DNA from: Streptomyces sp. AC512_CC834
Lineage (GTDB): Bacteria; Actinomycetota; Actinomycetes; Streptomycetales; Streptomycetaceae
DNA: 64,000 bases
Direction of reading: 5' to 3'
Assembly: GCF_019049325.1 (NCBI RefSeq)
Contig: NZ_JAGMUO010000014.1
Span: 248,001-312,000, forward strand
In this document: positions 34,330-42,212 of the stretch, piece after piece
Numbering within the stretch: the stretch's first letter is position 1
Layout: the number at the start of each line of letters is the position of its first letter
Position numbers and translations under genes: made by a program
Notes under the pieces: model-generated
Database searches by the model: none
Told to the model about the DNA's origin: nothing
Seen by the model: the letters and a program-made list of their open reading frames with translations, nothing else

Positions 34330-35499
34330 TCACGCCTCGCTGCTCCACATCGCAGTGCCGTCGGCCTGCACATGAAGCGTCGGAGAATGCTCGCGATACC
34401 CCCACTGGGCCGCGCCGTCCGGCACCACCCAGATGCGGGCCTGAAACGCTTGAGCCGGTGTCAGCGGGACGGTACACGCCTCCAGCGGACTCGTTCTCGT
34501 TTCCTTGGCGGGAAGGGTGATCCTGCCCGGTCTTCCCCACGGACCGGGGCAGGTAAGCTCCACCTCACTCTGGACGTAGGCGAGCTTCACCTCCACCGTG
34601 ACGGGCTTGCCCGAGGTGTTGGTGAGTTGCACCAGGAAGGATGCCCTCCCGTCCTCGGCGACGAGCGTGCACGGTGTCCACAGCACGGCGCCCGCGCTTC
34701 GCACCTTTCCGCACTGATGGTTTCCCTTGACACCGCCGGACTCGGTCGAGGCCACGGGATCAGGGTTGACCACGTCCGCCCCCTGCGCACTCTGCGTCGC
34801 CAGCCCGTCCGGGGACTTTCCGACCGAGGGTGACGCCGACTTCCCGCTATCCAGCCACCCGAGCAGCGCGACAGCCACAGCCACCCCTACGGCTGCGCCC
34901 GCTCCCGCCCAGAGCCACCCATACTTCGGGCTCTGCCTCCCAGCCGCCCGATGGGGGGCCGCAAGCGGGTCCTCCGCTCCAGCCGGTCCGCCGGCTACGG
35001 CTCGCTCAGTGGCTCCTTCCGGATCAAGGGGTCCGGCCGGTTCCACGATGTCGGTCACTTCCACGAGTTCGTCGGACTGCACCGTAATGCTCGTCAGGAC
35101 CCGGCTCCGCCAGCCCGGTCCAGCCGCTTCCTGGAGACTGCGTGCCAAATCGGCGATCTCCCTGCCGATGCTCGGAAGCTGCTGGGCGCTCTCGGGTGCT
35201 TGCTTCTTCCTCAAGGCCCGTGCGATGGCCTCGCTGTCCTCCTCGCTGGGCAGCCGGTTGTGCTTGGTGCCCGGCAGCAGCTGATTGCGCCCCCGCAGCC
35301 AGTACGACAGCAGCGCCTCGTCGATCTTCTTGCGTGACCGCCAGACGGGTGTCTCGCGCTCCGCCTCCAACACCTTCACCAGAGCCTTGCGTGTCGGTTT
35401 CCCCCTCGTGGTCGGCTCTCCTACGCAGGCCGCCCACGCGTCCAGTGCCTGCACCAGGCGGTGCGACAGGTCGGCGCATAAGTCCCGCTGATTTCCCAT
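34330..35499 (-). CDS. Single-pass membrane protein of unknown function
   Basis: A 389-residue protein. Residues 1-120 are cytosolic, helical and charged (GNQRDLCADLSHRLVQALDA, GKPTRKALVKVLEAE and RLPSEEDSEAIARALRKKQ) and could hold a divergent DNA- or protein-binding helix bundle. One membrane helix lies near residues 195-215 (WLWAGAGAAVGVAVAVALLG). The outer domain has four cysteines (HQCGK, WTPCTL, LTCPGP, LEACTV) and a beta-rich, probably disulfide-linked fold. I do not recognise the family. ATG 35499 has GGGAGGGGAG upstream. It is divergent from a small CxxC protein gene and lies in island 2. Confidence 0.6.
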   Translation of the reverse strand: MGNQRDLCADLSHRLVQALDAWAACVGEPTTRGKPTRKALVKVLEAERETPVWRSRKKIDEALLSYWLRGRNQLLPGTKHNRLPSEEDSEAIARALRKKQAPESAQQLPSIGREIADLARSLQEAAGPGWRSRVLTSITVQSDELVEVTDIVEPAGPLDPEGATERAVAGGPAGAEDPLAAPHRAAGRQSPKYGWLWAGAGAAVGVAVAVALLGWLDSGKSASPSVGKSPDGLATQSAQGADVVNPDPVASTESGGVKGNHQCGKVRSAGAVLWTPCTLVAEDGRASFLVQLTNTSGKPVTVEVKLAYVQSEVELTCPGPWGRPGRITLPAKETRTSPLEACTVPLTPAQAFQARIWVVPDGAAQWGYREHSPTLHVQADGTAMWSSEA

Positions 35500-35699
35500 C
35501 GGTGGCTCCCCTCCCAGGGACATTCCGTTGCGGTGCAACCGAGACGCAGCAGGTTATGGAGGTGCAAGTTGCGCCGCAAATCCCCAGTCGGCTTGCACTG
35601 GTGCTCTCTCCGTCCGCCTGCGGGACATTCGGTCCGGCGGTTCGGAACGTCCGGCCGCCGCCCCGTACCGGGAACCGTCGAGAACAGGAGAACCCCGAA

Positions 35700-35837
35700 G
35701 TGAGCATGTGGAAGTGCCAGCGCTGCAAGGGCAATGGAAAGTGCACGTCCTGCGACGGGTCCGGATCCCGAGGCATGTGGAAGTGCGACAGCTGCCGCGG
35801 CAGCGGTGACTGCAAGGCATGCGACGGTCGCGGCTGA
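35700..35837 (+). CDS. 45-residue zinc-finger-like CxxCxGxG protein
   Basis: The protein starts VSMWKCQRCKGNGKCTSCDG and then repeats the pattern with MWKCDSCRGSGDCKACDGRG. Four CxxC pairs, each followed by Gly-x-Gly or Asp-Gly, match the zinc-binding repeat of the DnaJ central domain in miniature, enough for two zinc ions. The two halves are near copies, so it arose by internal duplication. AGGAG (35686-35690) is nine bases before GTG 35700; ATG 35706 is an alternative. A good hairpin follows. It may act as a zinc-dependent chaperone-like or partner-binding protein. Confidence 0.7.
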   Translation: MSMWKCQRCKGNGKCTSCDGSGSRGMWKCDSCRGSGDCKACDGRG

Positions 35838-35876
35838 CAGCGCGAACGCTGGGTTGACCCGGCTCTGCTCCGTGGT

Positions 35877-35908
35877 GTGAGGGCTCCCGTCATGCGGTGA
35901 GCCCTCAC
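35877..35908 (+). terminator. Hairpin after the small CxxC gene
   Basis: GTGAGGGCTC (35877-35886) pairs perfectly with GAGCCCTCAC (35899-35908). The remaining sequence from 35838 to 36129 holds no recognisable gene; a degenerate parS-like TCACGTGAAA at 36101-36110 was noticed but not accepted. Confidence 0.7.
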
Positions 35909-36129
35909 CACCTCTCACACCGCGCCCCTCAACTGGGCACCGAGCACCGACCGTGCAGGTCACGGGCCCATGACGGTTGGAGCCGGTACCGCCTCCCGTA
36001 GACGACTACCGCCGTTCACCCGGTGGGAGCCCATCCTCCTGCCAAGGACCGGCAGCGGCTCGACCATCCGTCGTTGCCGGCCGGCCGCATCCGACCCCTG
36101 TCACGTGAAAGCGAAGGAGAACAACCCCT

Positions 36130-36762
36130 GTGAACGAGACGCCTCGTCCGGAGTCCGAGCAGAGTAACCTCCCTGGCCGACAGCCCGGCTTTGGCTTCTA
36201 CATGCCGCCTCCGCCGAGTCATCCTCCCCAGCCTCCAGTGGCGCCCGGTTTCGGGTACGTGCCCCGACCGGTTCCTGCCAGTGCTTTCCTGGACATGCCC
36301 CAGCGGGTCAAGGCGGCTCGCATCGTCCTGTTCCTGCTGGCAGGCTTCCTGATCATTGCGGCTCTGGCTGCTCTTGCGGAGGCCGATGCGGCACAGAACA
36401 CAGTCGAGCGCTACAGCGAAGTCCCCGGCCTCATGCCCTCTGCGCTTCACGCGGCGCAGCAGGAGGCGGTCGTGCAAACGTCGGTCGCGCGGACCGGGAT
36501 GGCCTGGGGTGTCGTCTACGCTGTCCTGGCGCTCGTGCTCGCGGCACGATTCGGCAAGGGTGGCAACGCCTTGCGCATCGGCACGATCGTGTACGGAGCA
36601 TGGCTCTGCGTCGTCAGCATCTTCGCTCTCGCCCTTACTGCCGACGTCGCTCCCACCGCCACCGTGATCGGGAACGTCGCAGAGCTCGCCGCCGGCATTC
36701 TGCTGATCGTCCTCATGGTGCAAAGGGAGGGCATCGCCTGGTTCAGCCGGGTCCGCTCTTGA
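36130..36762 (+). CDS. Four-TM membrane protein with Pro-rich N-terminus
   Basis: A 210-residue protein. The first 60 residues are Pro/Gly/Gln-rich (GFGFYMPPPPSHPPQPPVAP). Four hydrophobic segments follow (ARIVLFLLAGFLIIAALAAL, GMAWGVVYAVLALVLAARF, IVYGAWLCVVSIFALAL and VAELAAGILLIVLMV). This is a common Streptomyces arrangement with no assigned function. GTG 36130 follows AAGGAGA. It lies in island 2 and nothing around it suggests a partner. Confidence 0.65.
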   Translation: MNETPRPESEQSNLPGRQPGFGFYMPPPPSHPPQPPVAPGFGYVPRPVPASAFLDMPQRVKAARIVLFLLAGFLIIAALAALAEADAAQNTVERYSEVPGLMPSALHAAQQEAVVQTSVARTGMAWGVVYAVLALVLAARFGKGGNALRIGTIVYGAWLCVVSIFALALTADVAPTATVIGNVAELAAGILLIVLMVQREGIAWFSRVRS

Positions 36763-36819
36763 ACTGGTCTCCGCTACCAGGTTCGGATCCGGGTTGGCCG
36801 CTGATCAGGGCCGCCGCGG

Positions 36820-37188
36820 CTACACCGTATCCGCGAGGGGCAGACGGGCCAAGGTCCCAGAGAGTTGACGAGCCGACACCGAGCCCGTCTCGGGCAGGTC
36901 GGCCTCGATCCAGGCCCGGCGGGCGGAATCCTTGTCACCCTCGGCCGCGGCCAGCAGGTTCTCCTTCGCACTGTGCTCGTGCACGGGGTCGGTGTCCGGG
37001 CCGTGGTCGCTCAGGTAGACGACGGTCCGGACCTGCAACTTGGCGTTGGAAGACATCTGTTCGTTGATGCGGTAGACGCGCAGCCGGTGGCCGACCAGAG
37101 TCCTGGCCCGTTCGATCACCGTCCGGCGTATTGGACCGGGCAGTACGAGCGGGCGGCCCAACCCGCCCAGGTCGGTCGTCAGCACAGG
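36820..37188 (-). pseudogene. N-terminally truncated protein of unknown family
   Basis: The minus strand encodes TTDLGGLGRPLVLPG, then IERARTLVGHRLRVYRINEQ, KLQVRTVVYLSDHGPDTDPV and a C-terminal EGDKDSARRAWIEADLPETG to the stop at 36820. The text looks like real coding sequence, but the frame has no start and runs into the antisense of the next relic at about 37190. Starting from the only internal ATG (37056) would give just 78 residues. The family is not recognised. Confidence 0.45.
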
Positions 37189-37755
37189 GAGGGCGGCAGC
37201 ATCGGGGTACGGCTGGCGAGTCTGGAGGCGCGGGCGCTGGCGATAGGCGGCGACTCGGCAGGAGCGCTCGCCGCCCTGTCGGATGCCGAACGATCGCGCG
37301 AGGCGATCTCGGGTCGGGACGAGGCACTGGGAGTCTTCGACTTCCCCGCGGCCAAGCAGTTCGCTTACGCCGGAACCACTCTTCTGGCCGTGGGCGGGCA
37401 GGAACATGTCCACCGGGCCATCGTCAGCGCGGAGACGGCGATCCGCCTCTATCGCAACGCGGACGGAGATGACCAGTCGGTCGGCGACCTGTTCGCCGCG
37501 CACCTCGACATCGCCGGCGGACACCTGCTTCTGGGCGACCTGGACGGCACGGAGAAGATGCTCGGCTTCGTTCTCCAGTCCTCGCCGGAGCGCATGTCGG
37601 CCAGTATCGTGCGCCGGCTCACCGTTCTGGGGCGGGAGCTGGGAGGGCCGCAGTACGGTGGAGCCGCGCAGGCGGGGCACCTGCGTGACCGGCTCCAGCA
37701 CACGGTCGTCCGTGCGTCCCTGCCCGCCGCCCGTCCTCCGGAGTTGCCGACGTGA
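37187..37755 (+). pseudogene. C-terminal half of an XRE/TPR-type regulator
   Basis: From about 37187 the frame encodes LASLEARALAIGGDSAGALA, SDAERSREAISGRDEALGVF, HVHRAIVSAETAIRLYRNAD and LFAAHLDIAGGHLLLGDLDG. These helical repeats are typical of the TPR half of Streptomyces XRE regulators that sit beside methyltransferase genes. The N-terminal helix-turn-helix is absent and the sequence before 37187 belongs to a relic on the opposite strand. Its TGA overlaps the start of the methyltransferase gene (37752), so the pair once formed an operon. Confidence 0.6.
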
Positions 37756-38569
37756 CCGACTCGTCCGCCGCCCACGACGCCGCTGTGACCGACCGGGCCC
37801 GCCTGGCGGGCAGTGCCTACAACGGAGACCGGGACCTGGCCGCCCGGCAGTCGCTCTACCAGTGGCAGACGCCCCGGTACGATCTGCCAGGTCTCGTCGT
37901 CGAGCAGTTGGCGACGTACGCGGGAGCGTCGTCGACATCGGTTGCGGCAACGGCAAGTTCATCGAGCGGCTCCGTCAGGACCGTGGAGACCTGTTCTTGC
38001 TCGGCCTCGACATCGCCCCCGGCATCCTCGCCGACGTCCCCGGCCCCGTCGCCGTGGCGGATGCCACGAGGCTTCCGCTCACGACGGGCAGCGTCGACGC
38101 CGCCCTTGCGCTCCACATGCCCTACCACGTGCCCCACATTCCCCAGGCGGTCAGGGAACTGGCCAGGATCGTGGCCGGTGACGGGCTGCTGATCGCCTCC
38201 ACCAACAGCGACCGCGACAAGGCCGAACTCGACGACCTCTGGCAGCGGGCCGCCGCCGACGTCCTCGGCATCGACCGGGGCCCGGCTCGCCTCTCGCTCA
38301 GCGCTCGCTTCTCCCTGGAGAAGGCGCCCGCCTTCCTCGACGAGGAGTTCAGCCGCGTGGAGGTTGTCGAACTGCCGGGGACCATCACGGTCCACGACCC
38401 CGAACCTGTGGTTGCCCACATGGCTTCGTACCGTGCCTGGGCGGACCAGCACGACGTGCCCTTCGACGCGACTGTCGACCGTACCCGCACGTTGGTGGCC
38501 GACCACATCGCCCGGCACGGGTCGTACGAGATCACCTGCCTTGGTGGCCTCGTTGTCTGCCGTCGCTGA
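37752..38569 (+). pseudogene. SAM-dependent methyltransferase, frameshifted
   Basis: A class I methyltransferase split over two frames. The first frame gives VTDSSAAHDAAVTDRARLAG to LPGLVVEQLATYAGA. The second gives VVDIGCGNGKFIERL (SAM motif I), LLGLDIAPGILADV, DAALALHMPYHVPHIPQAVR (motif IV/V region) and ends ITCLGGLVVCRR. The switch lies at about 37923-37930, where one base is missing. Without that lesion the protein would be about 272 residues. A sequencing error is possible; otherwise the gene is dead, like its neighbours in the island. Confidence 0.7.
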
Positions 38570-38572
38570 GAG

Positions 38573-38668
38573 GACGAGCTGATGCAGGCCTTCGAGGACT
38601 TCCAGAAGGGGCGGCTGGGGACCGTCCCGGCGGTGCACGGCATGTCGGGCGAGGGCCCCGGGGCCTGA
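38573..38668 (+). pseudogene. Third pirin 3' end (about 31 codons)
   Basis: The frame [20 protein letters not shown] ends after VHGMSGEGPGA. It matches the C-terminus of the intact pirin (QKAFEDFQAGRLGTVPADD) and of the fragment ending at 33594. It starts three bases after the methyltransferase stop with no start codon. It is the right boundary of island 2 and is probably the original chromosomal end of the pirin gene. Confidence 0.8.
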
Positions 38669-38766
38669 CGGCCGGCGCGGGGCGGCCCCGCGTCTGGCTG
38701 ACACCGCGTCACCCGGGCGGGCCGTCCGCGCAGGACAGCCCGCCCGGCGCGTGATCGGCTGGGGGC

Positions 38767-39888
38767 GTGCAGCTCCTCCCCGGCCCGGTGCGTCGCTTCG
38801 CCGCCTGGTGCGCCGTCATCCTGCTCGCCAGCGGGGTCGTCTACGTCGCCGTCCGGCTCTGCGCCGAGTTCCGCACCGCGGTGACACCGGCGCTGCTGGC
38901 GCTGCTCGGCACCGCCCTGCTCAGGCCGCTGCACGCGCGGCTGGTGAAGGCCCATGTGCAGCGGTCGCTGGCCGCCGGGCTGACCTGCGTCGCCGTGCTG
39001 GCCGTGGTCGGCGGGGCCGTGTACATCGTGGTGTCCGCGCTCGTCGAGACCGGCGACCAGATCGTCGCCTCCGTCCGGGACGCGGCCCGGGACATCGCCG
39101 ACCACTTCGGGGCGGCCGGGACCTCGCTGGACGACGTGGCGTCCAACGCGCGTGAGCTGCTGGGCAAGTTCGGCGGTACGGCCGCCTCGGGCGTGGTGAC
39201 CGGGATCAGTGTGGTCGGAGAGATGCTGGCCATGGCCGTGCTCGCCCTGCTGCTCGTCTTCTTCTTCCTGCGCGACTCCGACCGGGCCGTCGGCACGGTG
39301 CGGGCCCTCTCGCCGCCGCACAGCGCCGACATGGTCGAGGCGATGGCCCGGCGGGCGTTCGGGGCCGTCGAGGGCTTCATGCGGGGCACCACCCTGATCG
39401 CCCTCATCGACGCGGTCTGCATCACCGTCGGGCTGCTCGTCCTGCGCGTCCCCGGCGCGGTCGGGCTCGGGGCGCTGGTCTTCGTCGGCGCCTACGTGCC
39501 CTACCTCGGCGCGTTCCTCTCCGGTGCCGTCGCCGTGCTGGTGGCGCTGGCCGACCGGGGGTTCGTCATCGCGCTGTGGGCCCTCGGGGTGGTGCTGGCC
39601 GTGCAGGTGCTGGAGGGGCACGTGCTCCAGCCGATGATCCAGAGCCGGACTGTGCAGATGCACCCGGCCGTCGTCCTGCTGGCGCTCACCGCGGGGGCGT
39701 CGGTGGCGGGCATCCTGGGGATGCTCCTCGCCGTTCCCCTGACCGCGGCGGCGTTCGGGATCGTGCACGAGTTGCAGCGGCGTTACGCGGCTCCGGAGCC
39801 GTCGGTGCCGTCCGAGGGGCCGGGGCCAGGAGTGGGGCCGGGGCCATCCGCGGGGCCGGGGCCGTCCCCCGGGACCGGGGACTCGTAG
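38767..39888 (+). CDS. AI-2E-family permease
   Basis: A 373-residue membrane protein of the AI-2 exporter-like (UPF0118) family. It has two N-terminal helices, a periplasmic-type region (ETGDQIVASVRDAARDIADH), and the family's C-terminal helices with LGALVFVGAYVPYLGAFLSG, VQVLEGHVLQPMIQSRTVQM and LLALTAGASVAGILGMLLAV. Members export small molecules or act as Na+/H+ antiporters. The last 35 residues are Pro/Gly repeats and overlap the convergent SpoIIE gene by 106 bases. GTG 38767 is the start. Confidence 0.85.
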   Translation: MQLLPGPVRRFAAWCAVILLASGVVYVAVRLCAEFRTAVTPALLALLGTALLRPLHARLVKAHVQRSLAAGLTCVAVLAVVGGAVYIVVSALVETGDQIVASVRDAARDIADHFGAAGTSLDDVASNARELLGKFGGTAASGVVTGISVVGEMLAMAVLALLLVFFFLRDSDRAVGTVRALSPPHSADMVEAMARRAFGAVEGFMRGTTLIALIDAVCITVGLLVLRVPGAVGLGALVFVGAYVPYLGAFLSGAVAVLVALADRGFVIALWALGVVLAVQVLEGHVLQPMIQSRTVQMHPAVVLLALTAGASVAGILGMLLAVPLTAAAFGIVHELQRRYAAPEPSVPSEGPGPGVGPGPSAGPGPSPGTGDS

Positions 39889-41981
39889 AGCTCGTACCAG
39901 ATGCTCTTGCCCTTGCCGCGCGGGTCGACCCCCCACGCGTCCGCGAGCAGCTCGATCAGCATCAGGCCGCGTCCGGAGGACGCCATCTCGCCCGGCCGGC
40001 GCTTGTGCGGCAGGTCGTCGCCGTGGTCGGTGACCTCCACCCGGATCCGCCGTTCGCCCGGCTCCCCGGCGACCTCGGCCACGAGCAGGGCGTCGGTGTC
40101 GGTGTGGACCAGGACGTTCGTCAGCATCTCGGAGAGCAGGAGCACCGCCGCGTCCCGCTGCTCCTCGCCCGGCCAGTCGTGCAGCAGGTCGCGCAGATGC
40201 TGCCGGGCGGTGGCGATCCGCGCGGGCTCGGCCTGGGCGACCGACAGCATCGTGCGGCGCACCGGCGCCGCCCGGGGCATGGTGCTGTCGCCGCAGTCAT
40301 CGCCCTGCCGGCACAGCAGCAACAGGGCGATGTCGTCCTCCCGGCGGTCGGACAGCGGGCCGACGGTGTGGTGCGAGGAGGGGCCGTGCACGGCCTGGAC
40401 CAGCGCGTCGGCCAGCTCCTCCAGGCCGCCGTTGTACTCCTCCAGGATCACGCGCAGGCGGTGCCAGCCGGTCTGCAGGTCGTGGCCGCCGGTCTCGACC
40501 AGGCCGTCCGTGCACATCATCAGGGTGTCCCCGGGTTCCAGGACGAGGCGCGTGGTCGGGTAGTCGGAGTCCGGGTCGATGCCCAGGGGGAGTCCGCCCG
40601 CCGTGGCGAGGATCAGCGCCGTACCGTCCGCCATGCGCACCACCGGGTCCAGATGCCCGGCGCGGGCGCTCTCCAGGGTGCCGGTGGTGGGGTCGACCTC
40701 GGCGTAGTAGCAGGTCGCGAAGCGCATGTCGCCGGGGTCGTCCTCGGACTGGGTGAGGCCGTGGAAGAAGTGCGAGGCGCGGGAGAGCACCGCGTCGGGG
40801 CGGTGGCCCTCCGCCGCGTAGGCGCGCAGGGCGATGCGCAACTGGCCCATCAGCCCGGCCGCCCGCACGTCGTGTCCCTGGACGTCGCCGATGACCAGGG
40901 CGAAGCGGCCCCCGGGCAGCGTGATCATGTCGTACCAGTCGCCGCCCACCTGGAGGCCGCCGCCGGTGGGCACGTAGCGGGCGGCGACGTCCATGCCGGG
41001 GATCTCCGGGCCGAGCACGGGCAGCATGGTGCGCTGCAGCCCCTCGGCCAGCTCCCGCTGGGTCTCCGCGGCGCCCGCCCGGGACAGTGCCTGCGCCAGC
41101 ATCCGCGCCACCGTGGTCAGCACGGACCGTTCGTCCGGCGTGAACGCGACCGGGTAGGCGAAGGCCGCCAGCCAGGCGCCCATGGTGCGGCCGGCCACGG
41201 TCAGCGGCAGGTAGGCCCAGGAGCGGCGGCCGAAGCGCTCGGCGAGCGACCAGGTCATGGGATAGCGGGACCGGTACTGCTCGGGGGAGGAGAGGTAGAC
41301 GGCACGGCCGGTGCGGACCACCTCGGCGGCCGGGTAGTCGGTGCTGAGGGCCATGTCCACGAACGGGTTGACCTCGTTCTCCGGCTGCCCGTGGTGGCCG
41401 ATGACGGTGAGGTGGTCGCCGGAGACCCCGAAGACCGCGAGGCCGTCGGGGGAGAACCCCGGCATCGAGAGCCCGGCCGCGACGCGCAGCACCTCCTCGG
41501 TGGACCGCGCCTCGGCCAGGGCCCGGCCGGCGTCCAGCAGGAAGGCCTCCCGCGAGCGGCGCCAGTCGCCGGTGACCGCGCTGCGCCCGGCGGGGGTGCC
41601 CGGCCTCGGCTCGGTGACCTCCTGGAGGGTGCCGGTCAGCTCGTACGCCTTGCGTACGGGGTCGAACGAGGGCTTGGAGCGGCTGCGCACGACCCGGACG
41701 ATGTGGCCGTGCTCGTCCATGATCCGGATCCGGACCTCGGCGAGGGTGCCCTCGGCGACGGCGAGCTGGACCACCCCGGTGATCTCGTTCCAGTCCACCG
41801 GGTGCAGCCGGGCCCGTACCTGGGCCTCGGTGAGGAGTGCCTGCCTGGCGGGCAGCCCGAGCAGGCGGGCGGCCTCCGCGTCGACCGTGACCTCCCCCGC
41901 GGCGGTGTCCCAGTGCCACAGACCGGTCGCGAGGGCGGCAAGGACGTCCCCCACCTCGGGCAGGGGCTCACCAGTGCGCAT
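39783..41981 (-). CDS. PAS-GAF-SpoIIE phosphatase with anti-sigma-type ATPase domain
   Basis: A 732-residue multi-domain regulator. Order: PAS-like domain (residues 8-120, GLWHWDTAAGEVTVDAEAAR), GAF domain (about 145-310), PP2C/SpoIIE phosphatase (about 340-565; RYVPTGGGLQVGGDWYDMI, VIGDVQGHDVRAAG and CTDGLVETGG carry the metal-binding Asp residues), then an RsbW-like HATPase_c (about 600-705; LLLSEMLTNVLVHTDTDALL and SSGRGLMLIELLADAW). Such proteins set partner-switching control of sigma factors by dephosphorylating or phosphorylating an anti-anti-sigma protein. The last 30 residues are Pro/Gly repeats antisense to the permease tail. ATG 41981 fits the PAS start. Confidence 0.88.
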   Translation of the reverse strand: MRTGEPLPEVGDVLAALATGLWHWDTAAGEVTVDAEAARLLGLPARQALLTEAQVRARLHPVDWNEITGVVQLAVAEGTLAEVRIRIMDEHGHIVRVVRSRSKPSFDPVRKAYELTGTLQEVTEPRPGTPAGRSAVTGDWRRSREAFLLDAGRALAEARSTEEVLRVAAGLSMPGFSPDGLAVFGVSGDHLTVIGHHGQPENEVNPFVDMALSTDYPAAEVVRTGRAVYLSSPEQYRSRYPMTWSLAERFGRRSWAYLPLTVAGRTMGAWLAAFAYPVAFTPDERSVLTTVARMLAQALSRAGAAETQRELAEGLQRTMLPVLGPEIPGMDVAARYVPTGGGLQVGGDWYDMITLPGGRFALVIGDVQGHDVRAAGLMGQLRIALRAYAAEGHRPDAVLSRASHFFHGLTQSEDDPGDMRFATCYYAEVDPTTGTLESARAGHLDPVVRMADGTALILATAGGLPLGIDPDSDYPTTRLVLEPGDTLMMCTDGLVETGGHDLQTGWHRLRVILEEYNGGLEELADALVQAVHGPSSHHTVGPLSDRREDDIALLLLCRQGDDCGDSTMPRAAPVRRTMLSVAQAEPARIATARQHLRDLLHDWPGEEQRDAAVLLLSEMLTNVLVHTDTDALLVAEVAGEPGERRIRVEVTDHGDDLPHKRRPGEMASSGRGLMLIELLADAWGVDPRGKGKSIWYELYESPVPGDGPGPADGPGPTPGPGPSDGTDGSGAA

Positions 41982-42165
41982 TGCCCCACTGTAAGAAGAG
42001 GTGATCGAACGCTGCCACCGGTCGCACGCCGGTCGCACACCGGTCGCACCGGCGGCGACGGCAGATCGGTGGCGAGTCCGCGACGAGTCCGTGCGATTCC
42101 GTGGCGAGCCCCGCGGCGAATCAATGCGGGGGAAGTCGGCCGTGGGTGCCCGGTACGCTGGGGGT

Positions 42166-42179
42166 GTTTCACGTGAAAC
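42166..42179. promoter_or_regulatory. parS centromere site (perfect palindrome)
   Basis: A second exact GTTTCACGTGAAAC, extended to 20 bases (GGTGTTTCACGTGAAACACC), lies in the 231-bp divergent region between the SpoIIE-type gene and aspS, 33 bases before the aspS start. It is a ParB-binding site; binding could also touch aspS expression. Confidence 0.92.
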
Positions 42180-42212
42180 ACCCCCCGATCCGCGAAGGCT
42201 GGATGAACGACG

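Larger units (their letters stand above)
33595..38572. mobile_element. Inserted island 2 between two pirin 3' ends
   Basis: About 5 kb of mosaic DNA lies between matching pirin 3' segments: GAGGAACTCCAGCAGGCG onward at 33542-33590 and GACGAGCTGATGCAGGCC onward at 38573-38621. Inside are an integrase-like relic, an unknown membrane protein, a small CxxC protein, a four-helix membrane protein, two N-terminally truncated genes and a frameshifted methyltransferase. The flanking repeat is what site-specific insertion into a gene's 3' end leaves. No intact recombinase remains. Confidence 0.45.

Noticed and set aside
36099..36112. Degenerate parS-like sequence TGTCACGTGAAAGC
   Set aside because: It differs from the consensus at three of 14 positions and is not palindromic at the ends; two perfect sites exist for comparison.
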